Shown here piece by piece: positions 1 to 10,101 of a DNA stretch of 64,000 bases (position 1 is the stretch's first letter; each line of letters begins with the position of its first letter). Source of the DNA: Pyrenula massariospora (Eukaryota > Ascomycota > Eurotiomycetes > Pyrenulales > Pyrenulaceae). The stretch covers positions 62,001 to 126,000 of the forward strand of contig JAGFMI010000024.1 in NCBI GenBank assembly GCA_021030905.1, read 5' to 3'. The notes below the pieces were generated by a model. The model was not told the DNA's origin and did not search any database. It saw only the letters and a list, made by a program, of their open reading frames with translations. The translations under genes were made by a program, and so were the position numbers.

Positions 1-300
1 GCCGATGTGCAAGCCGAGTTTGACAACATGACGCCCTTCGAATGGGCTTACATCCAGTGGCTGTGCGAATATCCCATTGTTGTCGGCCCAGGCAACTACA
101 ATGGCAAGGACTACTGTTCCATGAATGCTATCATTTTGAACAATGCGCCTTGGTCGCCCAGCGATGAACATGGCCATTACGATATTTTAACTGGCAACTA
201 CGCCAAGGGGGGATGCGCATACAAAGAGAATATCAATACTAAAGAAGCAGACAATTATTGGCCTCAATGGTCTGGACAGTGGGGGTGCAATTTTGCTTAA
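1..300 (+). CDS. 3' end of an unrecognised, probably extracellular protein (partial)
   Basis: The frame is open from base 1 and ends at TAA (298-300), so only the last 99 codons of the gene, or of its last exon, lie in the window. The visible part is rich in Trp, Tyr, Asn and Gly, with five Cys residues (for example LCEYP, DYCSM, GGCAY and WGCNFA at the very end). This looks like a folded, disulphide-bonded secreted domain. I do not recognise the family. No start codon is assigned because the open frame runs off the edge; an in-frame ATG at 28 is probably internal. Confidence that it is coding is moderate: composition is protein-like and unlike the random frames that follow. Confidence 0.55.
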   Translation, partial: ADVQAEFDNMTPFEWAYIQWLCEYPIVVGPGNYNGKDYCSMNAIILNNAPWSPSDEHGHYDILTGNYAKGGCAYKENINTKEADNYWPQWSGQWGCNFA

Positions 301-1226
301 GCTGGGCGGGAAGCAGACCGCGGCAGAACCGTTTTTCTTCCGGTACATACCCTCGATGATCTCCAACGTCAACTTTGGGTTCGATGGCCATATCACATCC
401 AATCAGGACAAATGCAAAGCAACTGCTTACAGCCACGCTTCGGAAAATTGATTTATTGACAGTATCCATCTTCAGAAACGGCGCCCTCCGGCTACTCTCG
501 CATGAGAGCTGTACAAAGTCTTGGAAGGTGATCGTAATTAATTTTCTTCACGAAGAAAGGCTGAAAGCCGTTTGCGCAACGAAATTGATGATTATCGAGC
601 CCGCTTTGTATACTCAGTAAATAAGGCTCGTCCTAAGCAGTTTCCAGACGAACGAAATCAGGTTCTTCTGATTTTCGAATGAAGTCATGCAAAAGGGCAT
701 CCAAAATGGCAGGATATAGCTTGTGTAAATACGATAAGCGTCGTGTTCACCGCACAGACGAATGGTGGTGGTGTGTTTTTGTCTTCGATAAATTGACGCA
801 ACGAGAACGGAACGTGCAGCCCTACGCCAATCTTAGGATTTCACTTTCAGCAACTTGATTCAGATCACCTAAGACATCGTTAAAGCATTGCGACGTCAGA
901 AAAGACTAGGCATGCCGGTTTTTTGCGATTTAGTAAACGCAAAAGTCTAAGAATGATGGCAGCCCGTTTGAAAGGGGAGAGAGACTGCCAAGCCCGATGT
1001 CGGAAAAGCTTCCAAGGCCAGCGTATGAGGCCATACCCAATTTGGCATCATGTTTATCTTTCTTCCTTCGCTCTCAGAACATGCATTGGCCTGTACTTGG
1101 TTCTCATCAATTACCACTCCAGCGACAGAATAGAAGTCTCTGTCGACCCCTGTATCCTGGAACTCAAATCTTTTCTCATCTTAGTCGTCCATTTATGTTC
1201 TCTTGCGAAAAGCTTGCGGATCGGGA
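301..1226. other. Intergenic: 3' flank of left-edge gene and promoter/leader of polo kinase
   Basis: No frame here has protein-like composition. A CRE-like core, CGACGTCA, lies at about 891-898. I see no RNA gene or repeat. Confidence 0.5.
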
Positions 1227-4200
1227 ATGGAACCTCTCTCTCCAAGATCTACTAATCTCCCATCGCGTGCACGGCGAGACATGAAGAAGTCTACCACAAC
1301 AGCAGTCAAAAAGCTACCAAATAACGATAAGATTGATGAAAATTGGCGTCCAGCTCCATCGATATCCGAGCCAGGAAATGGCCATACCTATATCACAGGG
1401 AGGAAGCTCGGCAAGGGCGGATTTGCCGTTTGCTTCGAGGGGATGGAATCGAAGACTGAAAAAGTGTACGCTCTGAAGGTTGTCAGATCTCAAGTCGAAC
1501 AAAAAAAACAGCTTGAAAAGGTGAGTCTTCCCATGATCGGCATCCGGGCGACCGATAATGCTAACAACGAACAGTTTCGCACAGAGCTACAAATACACGC
1601 GAAAATGCGACATCCAAACATCGTCGAGTTCCACCGCGCCTTCGCCTTTGCGGAATTCACCTACGTGGTCTTAGAATTGTGTCCCTATGGATCACTCATG
1701 GAAATGGTCAAAGCACGAAGTTGCCTTTCTCTCCCAGAAGTACGAAGATACATGATTCAATTGTGTGGGGGTGTAAAATATTTACACCGCAGGTCGGTCC
1801 TCCACCGTGATCTGAAGATTGGAAATCTCTTCCTTGACAAACACATGGATCTCAAAATCGGCGACTTCGGATTAGCTGCTATATTGTTACCCGGAGACAA
1901 GAGGCGGCAGACTCTTTGCGGAACCCCGAACTATATTGCTCCGGAGATCTTGGACAAAGATCGTAGTAAAGGACACGATCAAAAGGTCGACACTTGGGCC
2001 ATTGGCGTTATTTGCTTTGCTCTGCTTACAGGAAGTCCCCCCTTTGCATCCAAGACTCAGCCAGAAATATATGAGAAATTAAAGAAAGCCAACTACGATT
2101 GGAAGAGCGGAAACAAGAACTATTACCCTCCGGAAGTGAGGGAACTTGTTGAACAGTGTTTGACCCTTGATGCTAATCAGCGGCCGGAAATGGATGATCT
2201 TGTTGACCATGACTTTTTCAAAAAAAGGGTAATTGCAGAGCAGCTAGACCCAAGCGCACGGAAAGAAACACCAGGCTGGCTATTGAAGAGTGATCCCCGT
2301 GGAGACAGCGTGATACCCGGCTATGGTATTGCTTATGACAAAATCTGCGCGCAGTGCGGTGTCGGCAGGCTCGAAAGCAGGAAATCGAGGCCAGCCATGG
2401 GCAGTAAAGCGAACAAATCAGCCATCGTCGAAGTCGAAGCAGAGAACTTGCAGGGGTTGGCACCGGTTGTGCCGCTAGCACCAGGGGTAATCTATCAGCA
2501 TTTTGAAGACGCAAAAGAGTCTTGGGCTTCAACGCGCAAGTACCCACCCGTCATCAGTAGGAAAGAGGCCACAACCTCCAGTGGCTCTGTATATACTGAA
2601 AGGACTCGTACTGTTAAAGTTACGACGAAGGAACTTCACAGCAACCAGAGCACAGCCAACGCACTGTCTAAGCCAAGCTTTGCAGCAACGCAGCGACAGC
2701 AAGCTTTACCTGCCAAAGCTCGGAGACCACAACTACCCCCACCTTCATCCGAAATAGAGAATAAGGAGAACATTGACAAAGAAAAAGACGTTCGCAAGTA
2801 CATGCAGGAGCGGCCCGTCAGAGCGGGAACTTCTCGGATAACGAGATCGAACTCAAGCCATCAGGATGCTTTGGCATCTAAGCCAGCCATGATTCCGAAA
2901 TCCCACACTATTTCTGAAGGACTCGCGAAGTCCGCAGTCTCTTCGTCCGCGAATTTGAACAGATCGAAGTCTTACAAAGCTTTGAGAAATCATAATCCAG
3001 CCTCGGGAAAGGCTCCTTCGCCAGTTGAAGAGATAGAGCCAGAAAAGGTCATAGCGAACCCTAGAACCTACAAAAGTTTACGAGGAATTCCTGCTGAAGT
3101 GAAGACGCTGAGAGAGCTTTCATCTTTGACCAAAGCTGCTAATAACGAGCCATCTGTGCGGTCGAGACGGTACATATCTACCCGGAAGGAAGTGCAGGAG
3201 CTGCCGCCCAAAAAGTCTTTTCCGGACCCCGAATCAAATGTGCCATTGAGAACCAAAAACAGCCTCACCAGTATGCTACCAGCCGTTGCAAGTCAAGTCA
3301 AGTCAGTCAAGGACAACATTATGACCAACATGAGTCGTTCCTCATCTTCATCATCGGGCCTCGGTAGCGGCAGCAGCCACCCAGCATCACCGGACAGCAG
3401 CTCTAGCCATCCTTGTAGCTCAGACATAGACAAAAGCAACAAGAATCCATTGTCAAAGCCTCTTCGTCCTATCGAGATGCCTCCCCCCTCTACAAGCTCG
3501 ATTTTAATTTCGGATTCCGACCCTGACACTCTCTTGACTGCCATAAGCGCCCTCCACGCATCACTTCGACCTCTCTCCCCCTGCTCGATCTACAGTGCCC
3601 CCGCGATCTATATACCGCACCCCATGGTTGAGAAATGGGTAGACTATACCAGCAAATACGGCATGGCTTACATGTTTGGAGACGGTAGTGTTGGGTGTCT
3701 CGTGACGCCAGATGGCAAAATGGAATCCCATCGATCTGTTGTGATTCGCGGGCACAAAGAGAATGTATTATGGAGGAGAGATGACCCGGGAACCCTCATC
3801 GAGTTGCCCGAAGATTGTGGGGTTGTGGATATTTATGAGGAAGTCAGCGGTGCAGAGCGGAAACGCGGTGTAGTCGATGGACACAATGTGATGGGAGCAG
3901 GGAATAGGATGCTGGAAAAGGGAGCACTGAAAATGACGTGCCTTCCTGCCGCAGACCTGCACGAACAGTCGTGCGAAAGAGTGAGAATGGTGCAGGTTTG
4001 TGATCGGTTGGGACGCTACATGTGCAAAAGAAGTCCAGCCTGGGCGGAGGATGAATTGAGGCGCCCAAACATCAGCGTTGCCGCAGAGCCCGATCCGAGA
4101 CACACGGACCCGCCAGCCATAGCAGCAGACAGAGAACATCCATTACGACGCAAGTTTGTGCGCTTCTACACTCGTCACGGTAATGTCGGCGTCTGGGGCT

Positions 4201-4694
4201 TCGGTCCCGAACTCAGCGTCCAGGTCAATTGGCCTGATCACACGAAGATCATCGTCCACCCGGACTGGGAGGAGATGTCTCTCACCGGCCAAAAGGTCAA
4301 ACGGAGGGCGCTGATTGAGGTATTTTACTATGAGCGCAAGGTCAATGACACCTCATCCCTGATCATAGGTGGAAAAGAAGACGAGGTTGAGGCAGCGGAG
4401 GGCATGACAAGCACGTCGATTGATCTTTTTGGGCCGAGAGCGCATAGCATGTCAGCTGTAGAGAGGGAATTTGTGGAGAAGGTGAGGCTCAGAGAGAAGG
4501 TAAGGTGGTTAAGGGGCGTGTTGAGTACGTGGATGGTGGAGGGTGGAGTAGGTAGACTAGGGCCGGCTGGCTGCGAGGGGAAGGACGGCGTGCCTGGGAG
4601 AAGGGATTTTTGGGCGCTAGAGGGCGGAGGAGAAAAGCTGGAGTGGAAGGAGATTGGTATTGGTGGAGAGGGGGAGAGGGTAGCGGGAAGGTAA
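1227..4694 (+). CDS. plkA: Polo-like serine/threonine kinase (Cdc5/Plk1 family)
   Basis: This is a mitotic kinase of the Plk1/Cdc5 family, which acts at spindle poles, kinetochores and the division site. Start: ATG 1227; the frame upstream continues only through TTG. A 54-bp intron (1521-1574) is inferred from GTGAGT and ACAG ends and because removing it restores QLEKFRTELQIH, the normal link into helix C. The product is 1137 aa. The kinase domain covers about 55-320: glycine loop KLGKGGFAVCFE, Lys84, HRDLKIGN at 175, DFG at 195, and T-loop QTLCGTPNYIAPE with Thr211 equivalent to the activating Thr. Polo box 1 begins at Trp786 (WVDYTSKYG) and polo box 2 at about 959 (FVRFYTRHGNVGVW). His987 and Lys989 match the phosphopeptide-pincer pair, so the binding module looks intact. 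The linker between kinase and polo boxes is over 400 residues and Ser/Pro/Lys-rich, much longer than in yeast Cdc5. A glycine/glutamate-rich tail of about 100 aa follows polo box 2. Confidence 0.95.
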   Translation: MEPLSPRSTNLPSRARRDMKKSTTTAVKKLPNNDKIDENWRPAPSISEPGNGHTYITGRKLGKGGFAVCFEGMESKTEKVYALKVVRSQVEQKKQLEKVSLPMIGIRATDNANNEQFRTELQIHAKMRHPNIVEFHRAFAFAEFTYVVLELCPYGSLMEMVKARSCLSLPEVRRYMIQLCGGVKYLHRRSVLHRDLKIGNLFLDKHMDLKIGDFGLAAILLPGDKRRQTLCGTPNYIAPEILDKDRSKGHDQKVDTWAIGVICFALLTGSPPFASKTQPEIYEKLKKANYDWKSGNKNYYPPEVRELVEQCLTLDANQRPEMDDLVDHDFFKKRVIAEQLDPSARKETPGWLLKSDPRGDSVIPGYGIAYDKICAQCGVGRLESRKSRPAMGSKANKSAIVEVEAENLQGLAPVVPLAPGVIYQHFEDAKESWASTRKYPPVISRKEATTSSGSVYTERTRTVKVTTKELHSNQSTANALSKPSFAATQRQQALPAKARRPQLPPPSSEIENKENIDKEKDVRKYMQERPVRAGTSRITRSNSSHQDALASKPAMIPKSHTISEGLAKSAVSSSANLNRSKSYKALRNHNPASGKAPSPVEEIEPEKVIANPRTYKSLRGIPAEVKTLRELSSLTKAANNEPSVRSRRYISTRKEVQELPPKKSFPDPESNVPLRTKNSLTSMLPAVASQVKSVKDNIMTNMSRSSSSSSGLGSGSSHPASPDSSSSHPCSSDIDKSNKNPLSKPLRPIEMPPPSTSSILISDSDPDTLLTAISALHASLRPLSPCSIYSAPAIYIPHPMVEKWVDYTSKYGMAYMFGDGSVGCLVTPDGKMESHRSVVIRGHKENVLWRRDDPGTLIELPEDCGVVDIYEEVSGAERKRGVVDGHNVMGAGNRMLEKGALKMTCLPAADLHEQSCERVRMVQVCDRLGRYMCKRSPAWAEDELRRPNISVAAEPDPRHTDPPAIAADREHPLRRKFVRFYTRHGNVGVWGFGPELSVQVNWPDHTKIIVHPDWEEMSLTGQKVKRRALIEVFYYERKVNDTSSLIIGGKEDEVEAAEGMTSTSIDLFGPRAHSMSAVEREFVEKVRLREKVRWLRGVLSTWMVEGGVGRLGPAGCEGKDGVPGRRDFWALEGGGEKLEWKEIGIGGEGERVAGR
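1521..1574 (+). other. 54-bp intron of the polo kinase, stop-free and a multiple of three
   Basis: Donor GTGAGT follows GAAAAG and the acceptor is GAACAG before TTTCGC. The intron is 18 codons long with no stop, so a retained copy would add 18 residues between the catalytic Lys strand and helix C. Family comparison supports removal. Confidence 0.85.
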
Positions 4695-7600
4695 TGGAAA
4701 AAGTACATGAGCCCATTGGAGCAAGAATTTTGTTATTTGAAGAGGAGTTGAGCCGGAAGATGACCAAAAGAAGGCGAGGAAAATACATTGTCGGAGGTCC
4801 TTCTTTCATGGAAACTGGGGCGGTGTTTGGAACGAATACAAACAGATCGGCGTAACCTGGAAATATCTTTGCATCTTCGAAGGATCTGGTAGAGGACTTG
4901 CCCGCCTAGAAACGTATCATCATTACGAGTTTTTTCGCATTATTGTTGTCGTTACATAATTTTTTGAATCCCGGTCTCATCATCGGCCTGGGTCAACAGA
5001 GCGCAAGCAGACCAGCCGGTTTTTTGGTTCTCGAAATATAGAATGGCAAAGTCTCGGGAATTCTCCAAAATCAGTAGATAGAGCACTATCCTTTTGGCTC
5101 GAATTTCCAGCAGGTCATGTAAGACCATTGTTCGCAGGACTCGCCTTCTCCTAGGCTCGCGGATCGCCTGAGAGCGGCTACGCTCGAATTCGGGTGTGAT
5201 GAGTGCTGTCAATATGCACTGGCAAATGCAGTGCATGTATCCCATGACTATCAACTGTTTCTGTCATGTCTTTGTCATATTGTGACTAAGCCAACACAGC
5301 CCAGCCTTGAGAGCGGCTCAATCATCGCGTAGGTAGGAAAAGCCATTGAAGTCTTGTACGAGCTGATACAGCTTGGTCATCAATATTTGCCTTGCACCAC
5401 GACTCTTACCATCGAGCTTAGTGGATGGATGACCGCCTGACTGGAAGTGTTGTAATTACTCCTTATCATTTGGAGACAAGGGCAATGACTGACACGAGAA
5501 GGTGGAGCTTCCTACTGTGTGTGCTTAGAACATCGATATTTCTTCTCTTGAATTAAAGAGCAAGGCGGTGTAGGAAAGGTAGATAAGAAATCATTAAAAA
5601 CTAAAAGCGCGCTTGGAAGACCTTCAGCTTTGTGACGCCACCGATTAATCTGCCGCGTGTAATATGATGTGGTCAGATTCCAGATCGAACTAGATAAATG
5701 CCCGAGTGCCACTGGAGCGAAGGAGCCAGGCAAATAAATTTTTACTACTGGAATCCTGAAAGGTGACGCAATGCTAGAAAGCGGAAACAGAGCTGGCGGT
5801 GTCATTTCCGGTCAAACTTCAACAGAGACAATTTCTACCAATAAATCTGCTGTTCGGATTTGCATGTGCCTGAAACATTCTCCACCAAGCAGCCGTTGAT
5901 TTCAAAGCTTCATGACCTTGGCAATCGATATCACAAGCAAGGGGCGAGGGGCTTGTTTTTGCTGAGATCCAATTTTTCTAGACCCACGTAGTTGTCAAAG
6001 CCCATCCCCGCTATCATAAAGAGTAGGCCTTGAAATTGCAATAGCGTGTTCCATAGCTCCAGGATAGCTATTCGTAAAGCTACGTAACTTGCGATTTTCA
6101 GTACGACGACGTGTCAGATCTTTGTGGACGGCGTGCAGAAGAAAGTGACGTTTTCCACAATGGTCATTGGATGCTGGTTGCGGTAGATCAGAGTTAGACC
6201 GGCTACAAAGGATATGCAAGGAGGTGGCGTTACTTTCGTTGAGATGCACACTGCATACTCGGTTTCGGAGGAACCAGCTCGGTGGGAATCGCATATTTAA
6301 ATATGCATTAGGTTTCAGTGACAGTCGTTCCGGAGACGGCAATTCAACGACGGACGTCTAGACGGTACCTTGGAAGGTCTCCCTTCCATCGGCAAGTGCC
6401 GATACGTATCGTTGAGTTCCCAGTTTCGGAAATCCTCGGTACTTGGATGCAGGGTGTGGAGTGTCAATGCCGGTGATGGTGTTGTTTCGGGCTTTTTCTA
6501 TAGCAAAGCGTAATCCAGGCTGTGAACAGTGCTGAATGAAGCTTTGACCAGAAACAACGAGCCAAGAGACCTCGCCCTTATCATTAGTGAGAGCTCAGGA
6601 GCCAGGGGGTTTTCATTGGCCCCATTAAATCGTGGCAGATTTCCGGGGACGGCATTATGCATGTCGTCCAAGTTGAACAGCCAGGCTCGGTGCATGGCGG
6701 GACGTAGCATGATAAAAGCAATGTGATCTTGGTTGAGATTACATCGACGTGTGAAGCTGCTGTGACACCGTGGCGCTAATCTGGACCACGTTCGCAACAC
6801 CCTTCCGTAGCCTTTGGCTTCACCTAATCTCATACTGATTCGCCCAAATGTGGTCGTTTCGACAGGGAATATTCGTGCACCTGCAGCCAAAGCTCGCTCT
6901 CGGTGGCACCGTAGTCGAAGTCATCGTGGATGGCTAGTCGAAGCTATAGGGTCTTTTACTGTGTCCAGTACACGTAAGGGTCGGCGGACTTGCGGAAGAG
7001 AACTCAAGTCAGATGTGCAAGATTCCTGTTCTTCACTTATATCGATGGCCGGCATCATGACATTGCATTCTTCTCAGCCTAGACAATGTTCCAGGGTGGC
7101 AGAACATGATGCGTCTAAAGTGATTCTCCGGCAACGTCTACAGTTCAATCGGTGCATTTTCAGGCAAACAGTGAAGGGTCTGGATACCGTGTGCTTCACA
7201 TCAAGGGGTTACAAGAGCAGATCGAGTCCTGAAAGGGTCACTCCACCGACCGGGAAACCCTACCTTGCCTGGTCCTGTTGAGTAACCACCAATGAAATCT
7301 CCTGGAACATTTCTGCTGCCCTGCCTTAGATGACTCTTCGGTAAAAGTGATCGCTCATGGATTAGGAAGATTTCTGCCTGTCTGATTTGCGTCCGTAAGA
7401 ATATGAGACGCATCTTGTTCTGAAGCTGGTCTGGATAAATTCCAACACAGGTTCGCCTTTTGATCGGCAGCCTTGGTTTCTAAGTTGGGGCGTTCCAGGA
7501 TTCACGGATCGCGGAAACGGGCATCGAAGGAAAACCCGATTCGATCTAGAGATCCTGGACTACACGCGAGAGACTACTCGATAGGCTTCGTCGTGAGTCG

Positions 7601-10101
7601 GATTTAGTGCTGAAGTTTCTGGGCGGTCTGCGAAAGCCACGTTGTGCGGTACGTCGCATGCCGGTACCTGCAAGGAATCGTGGGGATAGGGTTTCGCGAC
7701 GAGATGGCGTTCGTCTGGTCGAATAAGGTACTTTGCGGTACGCTGGGGCTTGTGCTAGCGTCGCGTATCACGTCAGAGGAAGGCTGGAGGATCGAATCGA
7801 TCAGCGCCATCGGAGGCAAGTCGCCATGTGGGTGCTGGCGAAGAGACACGCAAGGGGAAAAACGCTTTTTGTCGAATCATTGTTGCTGGGTTTCATCGTG
7901 AAAGAAAGAGTAACCCGTCGAGAATCGCATCAAGCGATCCATGCTTAAATTCCCCGACCTTATTTCTTCTAGAGTGACGGGGCTTCGTGTTCTCGATCTC
8001 TCAATTTCTCGTGGCCGGGACGGGTGGTGGCCAAGCAATTGATCCGTCCGGCTGTGGAGTAGGGCGCCAACGAGGCCCAAGCAACGGCCTAAGATTGACT
8101 CGAATGCTCAGCAAATATGAATGGTGGGATGACCAGTGAGACAGACGCACACAAACATTGCAATTCAGAAGCAGCGGCGGCGGCAGGAAGATTGATAGAC
8201 TGCGCTTTCACAATCATCTTTCCCATTCGTATGGCCTGACTTCAACGCTCTCTTTCAGCGCCGATGATCCCTAGCGGATCGGTCAGCGTCAGGGTCCACC
8301 CCCTTCGGCGCTAGACCGCGGCCCATTCTTATTATTTCTGATCACTGCTGGAGACGGGTCGAAAGGCGCCTGTCAAAAAGTCGATGCCGCTGATCGTAAA
8401 CCGTGGGTTCGTGCTATTTGGCATATTGGCCGGCGCCGCCGAGTGTAGAACCATGAGGTGGAACACGTACCTGGAAGCCAAGCCTTGCGCTTCACGGCTA
8501 CGGGCCATTCCATCGCATGCTGACCTGGCCGAATCACCACACGCGGAAAATAAGCACCGGAGCTGAGTTGGTCTGCTGCTGGCGGCCGTCGTTCTGAAGG
8601 CTGTGAAGGTGAAGGCACATCCTGGGCCGAGGTAGCATCGAAATGGACGGGCGGGCCCCCTGTAGAGCCGTCGTGTCGAAGTCGGACGCCCCCGAAAGAA
8701 GCAGTTGGCGGAGCAATTGGGGCACCCGGGCACCCCTGCGTTCGCTGGCTGGGGGCTTTCAGCGGCGGGCGCAGACCTCCCCAGCGTCGAGGCTGTAGGG
8801 ATGCTGGGAGAGGCCTGAAGGAGGTTTAGAGGGTTTTGCCGGGTCGCTGCCTGTGCCTGTGCCATCGGCATCATAGTCGCCTACAGTAATCTCTGCCCCC
8901 AAATCTTGTCTGCGCGGTCTACACCTGCCGCATACTGCCTACGACGACCACTACTGGCGACCCACTTGCCTTTTGGCCCCCCCAGCCCAGCAGCGCATCT
9001 CAGCAGCAGCATCTGCGATTCTTTCTTTGCACACATCGCTATCCACCTTGTTCTACAACTCCTGCTCACCTCTCCCAGTCTCGTCCTCTTCAATAACTCT
9101 CCCACACTCCGTTCCTGTCGTTCCCTAATACTCGCGACCGTTGTCGTGAACCCCATCCTCATCCATTTCTACACCACCCCCGGTTCTACACTACATTACA
9201 CCCACTGCCCGACGGGCCCCAGCAGCCAGGTTCGTCCGAATTTCCTCGAAACCAATTACCCAGTCTCGCGGCGCCTGCAGTCTCCCTTCCCATCGCAGTT
9301 GCTTTCCGCTCTTGGTGAAGCCTATTCGCGACTCAATTCGCCGGCCTGCTGACTGATCTAGATCTGCTCGCTGCCTCCTCCCTACCCGCTTCGTTCTGCA
9401 CAGCATCCATCCGAGCGTGCCCCACGGTCTTCGATCCGACTGATCGTCCCACAGTCGCACGATATTGTCTCTGGTGCCCGATTTTCTTTGATTGAACTGT
9501 GTCGCTGTGGGTGGAGCTTGCAGTCCTTTTTATTGCTCGTCGCGGAAAATATACGCTCTCCCAGCACTTCGCTTTGGCCTGTGGCCCCCAGATCCTTCCT
9601 TGGCCGCCTCACGTTGCACAACGTCATCTAACGAGTCCCGATACCATCGAAGATTCTGTTTTGATCTGAGACTAGAATCATTGAGAGAATTACAATTGAC
9701 CGAAGAGACGGGTCACTTGATGGCAGGTTGTGACAAACAGCTTCGCTGTTCTACGCCTTGTCTCGGTCGACTTTACAGGGCATCTGCTGGCTCGATCTCG
9801 CTGGGTCTCACTGACCTTTGACTAAATTCTCCGCACCGTCTCTAAGCTCACGTCGTACCACGCGACGTTGTCCCACACGCAGATCAGAGGTCTCATTGTT
9901 GTATGAGATTGACAGCACGTTCCGTGGTCTTTAGACCATGACCGTTTGAAACCTTCGTCACTCTTACCGGTCACCAACCCTTTAGGCTATTGGTTACTGT
10001 GAAGATCTCTACCGCATCCAATTCCAACGGCTGGTGGCGTCGCCATAGCTCGACACATCGAATCATTTTCTTGCACATCTTTCGACTCTTTCACCTCCAT
10101 C
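4695..10101. other. 5.4-kb gene-poor interval
   Basis: I see no supportable gene here. The open frames of up to about 155 codons (for example 6498-6890 on the minus strand, 6814-7281 and 8906-9352 on the plus strand) mostly begin at non-ATG codons and have no domain, conserved motif or convincing splice partner. The last part, about 8,900-10,100, is pyrimidine-rich in blocks (9,000-9,250 especially) and probably holds the promoter and a long leader of the bHLH gene. No terminal repeats, transposase motif or RNA gene is visible. Confidence 0.5.

Noticed and set aside
4693-4855. Short frame whose ATG overlaps the polo kinase stop (TAATG)
   Set aside because: Such overlaps are bacterial logic; in a fungal 3' UTR this 53-codon frame is most likely chance.
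6498-7281. Open frames of 130 and 155 codons on opposite strands in the gene-poor gap
   Set aside because: They have random-like composition, no domain or splice partner, and the plus-strand frame starts at TTG.
8332-9352. Frames of 180 (minus) and 148 (plus) codons near 8.3-9.4 kb
   Set aside because: They lie in a low-complexity, pyrimidine-rich leader zone and show no family motif.
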